DNA from: Palsa-892 sp035555855
GTDB taxonomy: Bacteria; Pseudomonadota; Alphaproteobacteria; Rhizobiales; Xanthobacteraceae
Direction of reading: 5' to 3'
DNA length: 64,000 nucleotides
NCBI GenBank assembly: GCA_035555855.1
Contig: DATMGD010000048.1
Span: 27,202 to 91,201, forward strand
Within the stretch, counting starts at the first letter, position 1, and each line of letters opens with the position of its first letter. Below are positions 59,294 to 64,000 of the stretch, piece after piece. Position numbers and translations under genes: made by a program. Below the pieces are notes generated by a model, which had not been told where the DNA came from, ran no database searches, and saw nothing but the letters and a program-made list of their open reading frames with translations.

Positions 59294-59320
59294 AGCACAG
59301 AGATAGAGAGAGGACACGCG

Positions 59321-60058
59321 ATGTTCGATCTGACTGGCAAAACCGCGCTCGTGACGGGCGCCTCCGGTGGCATCGGTGGCGGCATCGCTCGCGCGCTGCA
59401 CAAGCAGGGCGCGACGGTCGCGATCTCCGGCACCCGCAAGGATGCGCTCGAAAAGCTCGCCGCTGAGCTTGGCTCGAACGTCCACATCTTCCAGTGCGAT
59501 CTGTCGAACAAGGATCAGGTCGAGGCGCTGGTGCCGGACGCCGAAAAGGCGATGCAGAAGCTCGACATCCTCGTGTGCAACGCCGGGATCACCAAGGACA
59601 ATCTGTTCGTCGCGCTCAAGGACGAGGACTGGGACAGCGTCATCAACGTCAATCTGACCGCGACTTTCCGGCTCGCCCGCAAGGCGGTGACGACGATGAT
59701 GCGCCGCCGCTTCGGCCGCGTCATCGGCATCAGCTCGGTGGTCGGCGTGACCGGCAATCCGGGGCAGGGCAATTACGTCGCCGCCAAGGCCGGCATGATC
59801 GGCATGATGAAATCGATCGCCGCCGAATATGCCAAACGCGGCGTCACGGCCAATTCCATTGCGCCCGGGTTCATTGCAACGCCGATGACGGACAAGCTGA
59901 ACGACAAGCAGCGCGAGGCGATTTTGTCGCGGGTTCCCGCCAATCGCCTCGGCACGGCGGATGACATTGCCGCCGCGGTGGTCTATCTGGCCTCTGACGA
60001 AGCGAGCTATGTCACCGGTACGACCATCCACGTAAATGGTGGTATGGCGATGATCTAA
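59321..60058 (+). CDS. fabG: 3-oxoacyl-ACP reductase
   Basis: A 245-residue NADPH-dependent SDR for the first reduction step of fatty-acid synthesis. It has TGKTALVTGASGGIGGGIAR, LVCNAGITKDNL, Ser in VIGISSVVGVTGNPG, and YxxxK-like catalytic NYVAAKAGMIGMMKS; the C-terminus is YVTGTTIHVNGGMAMI. The GAGAGAGGAC site precedes ATG. It lies between fabD and acpP. Confidence 0.97.
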   Translation: MFDLTGKTALVTGASGGIGGGIARALHKQGATVAISGTRKDALEKLAAELGSNVHIFQCDLSNKDQVEALVPDAEKAMQKLDILVCNAGITKDNLFVALKDEDWDSVINVNLTATFRLARKAVTTMMRRRFGRVIGISSVVGVTGNPGQGNYVAAKAGMIGMMKSIAAEYAKRGVTANSIAPGFIATPMTDKLNDKQREAILSRVPANRLGTADDIAAAVVYLASDEASYVTGTTIHVNGGMAMI

Positions 60059-60178
60059 AAAGGATTTTCGCCCGTGCGCGGTGCGGGCGGAACGCTAGTC
60101 AAGCCAGAATAGCTATGGTAACAACCGCAGTCGCCTCGTGGGGCAAACAACAAAATTGGGATCGGCAAAGGCACAACG

Positions 60179-60415
60179 ATGAGTGATATTCCTGAGCGCG
60201 TGAAAAAGATCGTCGTCGAGCATCTCGGGGTCGACCCGGAGAAGGTCACCGATAAGGCGAGCTTCATTGACGATCTGGGCGCGGACAGCCTCGACACCGT
60301 CGAGCTGGTCATGGCGTTCGAAGAAGAATTCGGCTGTGAAATTCCGGACGACGCGGCGGAAACGATTCTGACCGTCGGCGACGCCGTCAAGTTCCTTGAA
60401 AAGAACGCCGCGTAA
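60179..60415 (+). CDS. acpP: acyl carrier protein
   Basis: A 78-residue ACP. The phosphopantetheine attachment Ser lies in LGADSLDTVELVMAFEEEF; the start SDIPERVKKIVVEHLGVDPE and the acidic helices are typical. It carries acyl chains for fatty-acid and lipid A synthesis. It lies 120 bases from fabG, a gap that may contain its own promoter, and 115 bases before fabF. A short hairpin with T's overlaps its stop codon and may set its high level apart from fabF. Confidence 0.97.
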   Translation: MSDIPERVKKIVVEHLGVDPEKVTDKASFIDDLGADSLDTVELVMAFEEEFGCEIPDDAAETILTVGDAVKFLEKNAA

Positions 60416-60426
60416 TCGCGGTTTTT
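60408..60426 (+). terminator. short terminator-like hairpin at the acpP stop
   Basis: A 5-bp GC stem (60408-60412 CCGCG with 60417-60421) whose loop holds the TAA stop codon, followed by five T's (60422-60426). The stem is short, so partial termination or attenuation before fabF is more likely than a full stop. Confidence 0.45.
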
Positions 60427-60530
60427 CTCAAGCACTTCAGTGATCTTGCAGCATTTCCTTGATCGGGCCATGAAGGTCCGGTCAAGGAAGTTTGGTTTTT
60501 AAGCCCCCTCAACACCGCCCGGAGAGTTTC

Positions 60531-61790
60531 ATGCGACGCGTCGTCGTCACCGGTTTGGGAATGGTTACGCCGCTCGGCGCTGACGTCGAAGCGACGTGGC
60601 AGAACATTCTCGCGGGCAAGAGCGGGGCGGCCAGGATCGAGAAATTCGATGTCTCGGATCTGCCCTGCAAGATCGCCTCGCAAATCAAGCGCGGCGACGG
60701 CTCGAACAGCACCTTCAATCCCGATGCGTGGATGGAGCCGAAAGAGCAGCGCAAGGTCGACGACTTCATCATCTACGCGATGGCGGCAGCTGGCCAGGCC
60801 ATCAAGCATTCCGGCTGGGAGCCGAAGACCGAAGCCGACCGCGATAACACCGGCGTCCTGATCGGCTCCGGCATCGGCGGCATCGAAGGCATTGCGGAAG
60901 CTGCGCTGATTTTGAAAGAGCGAGGGCCGCGCCGCATCTCGCCGTTCTTTATTCCAGGCCGCCTGATCAATCTTGCGTCCGGCTACGTTTCGATTCAGTA
61001 CGGCTTCAAGGGCCCGAACCACTCGGTCGTCACCGCATGCTCGACCGGCGCGCACGCCATCGGCGATGCGGGCCGTCTGATCGCGCTTGGCGATGCCGAC
61101 GTCATGGTCGCGGGCGGCACCGAATCTCCGATCAATCGTCTTGCGATCGCCGGCTTCTCGGCCTGCAAGGCGCTCTCGACTGCCTATAACGACACGCCGG
61201 AGAAGGCGTCGCGTCCTTACGACAAGGATCGTGACGGCTTCCTGATGGGCGAGGGCGCGGGCGTCGTCGTGCTCGAAGAATACGAGCACGCGAAAGCGCG
61301 CGGCGCGAAAATCTACGCCGAACTCGTCGGCTATGGCCTGTCGGGCGATGCTTTCCACATCACCGCGCCGTCCGAGGACGGCAACGGTGCATTCCGCTGC
61401 ATGTCGATGGCGATCAAGCGCGCCGGCATCACGGCGGGCGAAATCGATTACATCAACGCGCACGGCACCTCGACGATGGCCGACACCATCGAGCTTGGTG
61501 CGGTGGAGCGTGTCGTCGGCAACTCTGCCGCCAAGATCTCGATGTCTTCCACCAAGTCCGAGATCGGCCATCTTCTCGGTGCGGCGGGTTCGGTCGAAGC
61601 GATCTTCTCGATCCTCGCCATCCGCGACCAGGTCGCGCCGCCGACGATCAACCTCGACAATCCGAGCGTCGAGACGCCGATCGATCTCGTGCCGCATACC
61701 GCGCGCAAGCGCGATATCAACGTCGTGCTGTCGAACTCCTTCGGCTTCGGCGGCACCAACGCCTCGCTGATCTTCCGCCGCGCGGCATAA
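60531..61790 (+). CDS. fabF: beta-ketoacyl-ACP synthase II
   Basis: A 419-residue condensing enzyme of fatty-acid elongation. The catalytic Cys is in VVTACSTGAHAIGDA, with His in NAHGTSTMADTIELGA and the second His in SSTKSEIGHLLGAAGSVEAI. N-terminus RRVVVTGLGMVTPLGADVEA. ATG at 60531 follows CGGAGAG. The mltG gene follows 148 bases on. Confidence 0.97.
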   Translation: MRRVVVTGLGMVTPLGADVEATWQNILAGKSGAARIEKFDVSDLPCKIASQIKRGDGSNSTFNPDAWMEPKEQRKVDDFIIYAMAAAGQAIKHSGWEPKTEADRDNTGVLIGSGIGGIEGIAEAALILKERGPRRISPFFIPGRLINLASGYVSIQYGFKGPNHSVVTACSTGAHAIGDAGRLIALGDADVMVAGGTESPINRLAIAGFSACKALSTAYNDTPEKASRPYDKDRDGFLMGEGAGVVVLEEYEHAKARGAKIYAELVGYGLSGDAFHITAPSEDGNGAFRCMSMAIKRAGITAGEIDYINAHGTSTMADTIELGAVERVVGNSAAKISMSSTKSEIGHLLGAAGSVEAIFSILAIRDQVAPPTINLDNPSVETPIDLVPHTARKRDINVVLSNSFGFGGTNASLIFRRAA

Positions 61791-61938
61791 AGAAGGCGCT
61801 TCGCGCTTTCGCCATATTTCCCGGTAGCTTACCGGGCAGGACGAACACGGCAGATACGGCACGCGAAGTGCCGATGATCGACGGCTCGCAACTTCGCCGT
61901 GGGATTCGGATAACAAAAGCGAAGGCAAGAGCGAAGTA

Positions 61939-63270
61939 ATGTCTGGCGAGCAAGACCCCACCTTTCAGACCCCGGAGCCGCAGGAGCCGCGCCGCTATGT
62001 GCGCGGCACGCGCGATGCGCTGACTCCGCAACGCGTGCCGCCGCCGCCTTCGGCCCGCGTGCGCAATCCGATCGTCATGGTCGGCAACGCGATCTTCACC
62101 GGCCTGCTGCTGTTCATCATGGCGGCGGGCGGCGTGATTTATTTTGGCAAGGAAAAGCTGGAAGCGCCGGGCCCGCTGGAGCGTGACCGCAGCGTCGTGA
62201 TCGAAAGCCGCAAGGGCGTGCGCGAGATCGCCGATGTCCTGAAACGCGAAGGCGTTATCGATCAGACCATTCCATTCATCGCGGGTGCAAAAATTCTGGG
62301 TGTCGGCGACGAGCTGAAAGCCGGCGAATATCAGTTCGAAGCGCGCATCAGCATGGCCAAGGTTTTGCAGACCATGGTCGAAGGCCGCTCGGTGCAATAT
62401 TCAGTGACGATCCCCGAAGGGCTCACCAGCCAGCAGATCGTCCAGCGCCTCAAGGATTCGGCGGTGCTGACCGGCGACATCACGTCGGTGCCCGCCGAAG
62501 GAACGCTCTTGCCGGAGACATATAAAGTGACGCGCGGCTGGACGCGCGAGCAGATCCTTCAGCGCATGAGCGCCGCGCACAAGCGGCTCGTCGATGAGGT
62601 CTGGGCGAAGCGCGCCCCTGATCTCCCGGTCAAGTCGAAGGAGGAGTTCGTCACGCTCGCTTCGATCATCGAGAAGGAGACCGGCAAGGCCGACGAACGT
62701 GCGCGCGTCGCGGGCGTGTTCGTCAATCGCCTCAGGAAAAGAATGCGGCTGCAATCCGACCCAACGATCGTCTATGGCCTGATGGGCGGCAAGGGGCCGC
62801 TCGGCCGCCCGTTGCTCAGGGTCGAGATGGACGAGCCGAACCCGTACAACACCTACCAGATCGACGGCCTGCCGCCGGGGCCGATCGCCAATCCGGGGCG
62901 TGCTTCGCTCGAAGCGACGGCGCACCCGATGAAGACCAACGAGCTTTATTTCGTCGCCGACGGCACCGGCGGGCATGTCTTTGCCGAGACGCTGGACGAG
63001 CACTCCAAGAACGTCGCGCGCTGGCGCGGCATCGAGCGGCAGAATGCGGCGCAAGCCGCGCCGGCACCGGCGCCTGCACCCGAACCGCAGCCCGAGATCG
63101 CTCAGCCTGTAACCCCGCCGGCGCCTGCGGCCGCACCGGCCGCGTCGAAACCGGCGGGCCCGCTGACCTCGCCGAAGACGCATATCGCGCCCAAAAAGAA
63201 AACCGAGAAGAAGTCCGAAAAGAAGAAGCAGGCGCCCAAGGAAAAGCAAAAGGAAGCGCCCAAGGAATAG
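61939..63270 (+). CDS. mltG: endolytic murein transglycosylase MltG
   Basis: A 443-residue inner-membrane enzyme that cleaves nascent glycan strands and sets their length. A cytoplasmic, Pro-rich tail (about 1-43) precedes one membrane helix (about 44-68, IVMVGNAIFTGLLLFIMAAG) and the YceG domain, with catalytic Glu in LASIIEKETGKADERARVAG and IDGLPPGPIANPGRASLEAT. The C-terminus carries an 80-residue Ala/Pro- then Lys-rich extension (TEKKSEKKKQAPKEKQKEAP) absent from E. coli MltG, which may contact wall polymers. Placement after fabF is common in this order. Confidence 0.95.
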   Translation: MSGEQDPTFQTPEPQEPRRYVRGTRDALTPQRVPPPPSARVRNPIVMVGNAIFTGLLLFIMAAGGVIYFGKEKLEAPGPLERDRSVVIESRKGVREIADVLKREGVIDQTIPFIAGAKILGVGDELKAGEYQFEARISMAKVLQTMVEGRSVQYSVTIPEGLTSQQIVQRLKDSAVLTGDITSVPAEGTLLPETYKVTRGWTREQILQRMSAAHKRLVDEVWAKRAPDLPVKSKEEFVTLASIIEKETGKADERARVAGVFVNRLRKRMRLQSDPTIVYGLMGGKGPLGRPLLRVEMDEPNPYNTYQIDGLPPGPIANPGRASLEATAHPMKTNELYFVADGTGGHVFAETLDEHSKNVARWRGIERQNAAQAAPAPAPAPEPQPEIAQPVTPPAPAAAPAASKPAGPLTSPKTHIAPKKKTEKKSEKKKQAPKEKQKEAPKE

Positions 63271-63358
63271 GGTGGCCGCGAGACTTGAGCGGCGCGAGGC
63301 ACGCGGTTAAAGCTTGCGGGCCTGACGACTCGGATTTTTCAGCCGGATTTTTCCAGAT

Positions 63359-64000
63359 ATGCCGCTTGCCAGCATGACCGGTTTCGCCCGCGCGCAGGGG
63401 ATCAGCGGTCCCTATGCCTGGGCGTGGGAAATGAAATCGGTCAACGCCAAGGGGCTTGATCTTCGCCTGCGGCTGCCGATCGGTTGGGATGGGATCGAAG
63501 CACCGGCGCGAGCCGCACTGTCCCGCAGCGTCACGCGCGGCACGATTTCAGCGACACTCACGATCGATCGCAGCGGCGCCGCGCCCACGGTGCGCGTCAA
63601 CGAAGATGTGCTTGCGGCGCTGGTAGAGGCGGCAGGCAAGGCGGCAGCGCGCTTCAAGATCGCGGCGCCTTCGCTCGACAGCCTCTTGGGCATGAAGGGC
63701 GTCATTGAAGTCGCCGACAACGAGGAAAAGCCCGACGAGAAGGCAGCGGCCGAAGTCGCCGTCATCAGGGGATTTGAAGAGGCGCTGAAGGCGCTCGGTG
63801 AGATGCGCGCGCGCGAAGGCGCGGCGCTCGGCAAAATCCTTTCCGACCGCATCGACGAGATCGAGAAACTTTCCACGGTGGCCGAGGTCAATCCGGCGCG
63901 CAAAGCCGAAGCGATCCGCCAGAAGCTTGGCGAGCAGGTCAAGGCGCTGCTCTCGACTGGCGAGAAATTCGACGCCGACCGTCTGCATCAGGAAGCGATG
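63359..64000 (+). CDS. YicC/YloC family endoribonuclease (partial, 3' end outside window)
   Basis: The first 214 codons of a YicC/YloC gene: PLASMTGFARAQGISGPYAW at the start, WEMKSVNAKGLDLRLRLPIG, LSRSVTRGTISATLTIDRSG, ALKALGEMRAREGAALGKIL. The family has stand-alone RNase activity. The ATG spans 63359-63361. The gene runs off the right edge at 64000; about 80-90 residues should remain. gmk usually follows in related genomes, but lies outside this window. Confidence 0.94.
   Translation, partial: MPLASMTGFARAQGISGPYAWAWEMKSVNAKGLDLRLRLPIGWDGIEAPARAALSRSVTRGTISATLTIDRSGAAPTVRVNEDVLAALVEAAGKAAARFKIAAPSLDSLLGMKGVIEVADNEEKPDEKAAAEVAVIRGFEEALKALGEMRAREGAALGKILSDRIDEIEKLSTVAEVNPARKAEAIRQKLGEQVKALLSTGEKFDADRLHQEAM

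Noticed and set aside
60069..60089. Hairpin CGCCCG..CGGGCG between fabG and acpP
   Set aside because: The 6-bp stem has no T tract. GC-rich DNA gives such stems by chance.

Overview
The window is a GC-rich, gene-dense chromosomal segment from an alphaproteobacterium of the order Hyphomicrobiales (Rhizobiales), most like the Bradyrhizobium / Rhodopseudomonas / Pseudolabrys side of that order. The reasons are a PhyR-NepR-EcfG general stress module, families largely confined to this order (DUF992, DUF1236, BA14K), a palindromic repeat typical of these genomes (51960-52008), and the gene orders rpsF-rpsR-DUF2232-rplI..dnaB-alr..radA-cvpA-purF and fabD-fabG-acpP-fabF-mltG-yicC. No rRNA, tRNA, CRISPR array, prophage or insertion sequence was found. 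It reads as core chromosome with small lineage-specific insertions.

Region 1 (1-11000) is stress and envelope. ecfG and nepR (minus) diverge from phyR (plus), followed by an HWE-family histidine kinase, two small genes and a hybrid kinase with two receivers. Around them lie small secreted or outer-membrane proteins. EcfG-type promoters (GGAAC, 16-17 nt, CGTT) can be read directly before nepR-ecfG, a 75-aa membrane protein, a DUF1236 protein and, far away at 55.1 kb, cyclopropane fatty acid synthase. Variants ending in GGTT precede phyR and the small gene at 4130. A third variant lies between phyR and the kinase and could drive a small RNA.

Region 2 (10.9-29.6 kb) mixes housekeeping and metabolism: an AI-2E-type permease, an alpha/beta hydrolase-OsmC fusion, an SDR without the catalytic Tyr/Lys, a 2OG-Fe(II) oxygenase candidate, Ppx/GppA, RlmE, an MFS pump, guaB, two tandem MAPEG proteins, an RsmB-like methyltransferase, a BioF2-type acetyltransferase and guaA. 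guaB and guaA together cover IMP to GMP. A decayed quinone-oxidoreductase tail follows guaA. An 880-base stretch (18702-19581) has no gene I can support.

Region 3 (29.8-44.8 kb) holds a nitrobindin-like gene, an SRPBCC gene, an ECF41 sigma factor coupled to an AhpD-like carboxymuconolactone decarboxylase with an exact ECF41 promoter, a membrane diguanylate cyclase, ackA, an aldo/keto reductase, a GST, an ArsC/Spx-like protein, a Popeye-like cyclic-nucleotide protein, prfC, nnrU, panB, an FkbM methyltransferase, a TPR membrane protein, a mini-lipoprotein and der.

Region 4 (44.8-64 kb) is the conserved minus-strand block rpsF-rpsR-DUF2232-rplI, PilZ, cfa, dnaB, alr, a degenerate HtrA-like protein, radA, cvpA, purF and an SDR, divergent from the plus-strand fatty-acid operon fabD-fabG-acpP-fabF-mltG and the start of yicC. 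The most interesting points are the readable EcfG regulon with a possible embedded sRNA, the self-controlled ECF41 module, the catalytically dead HtrA-like protein coupled to alr, and the mini-lipoprotein standing where BamB is usually found.
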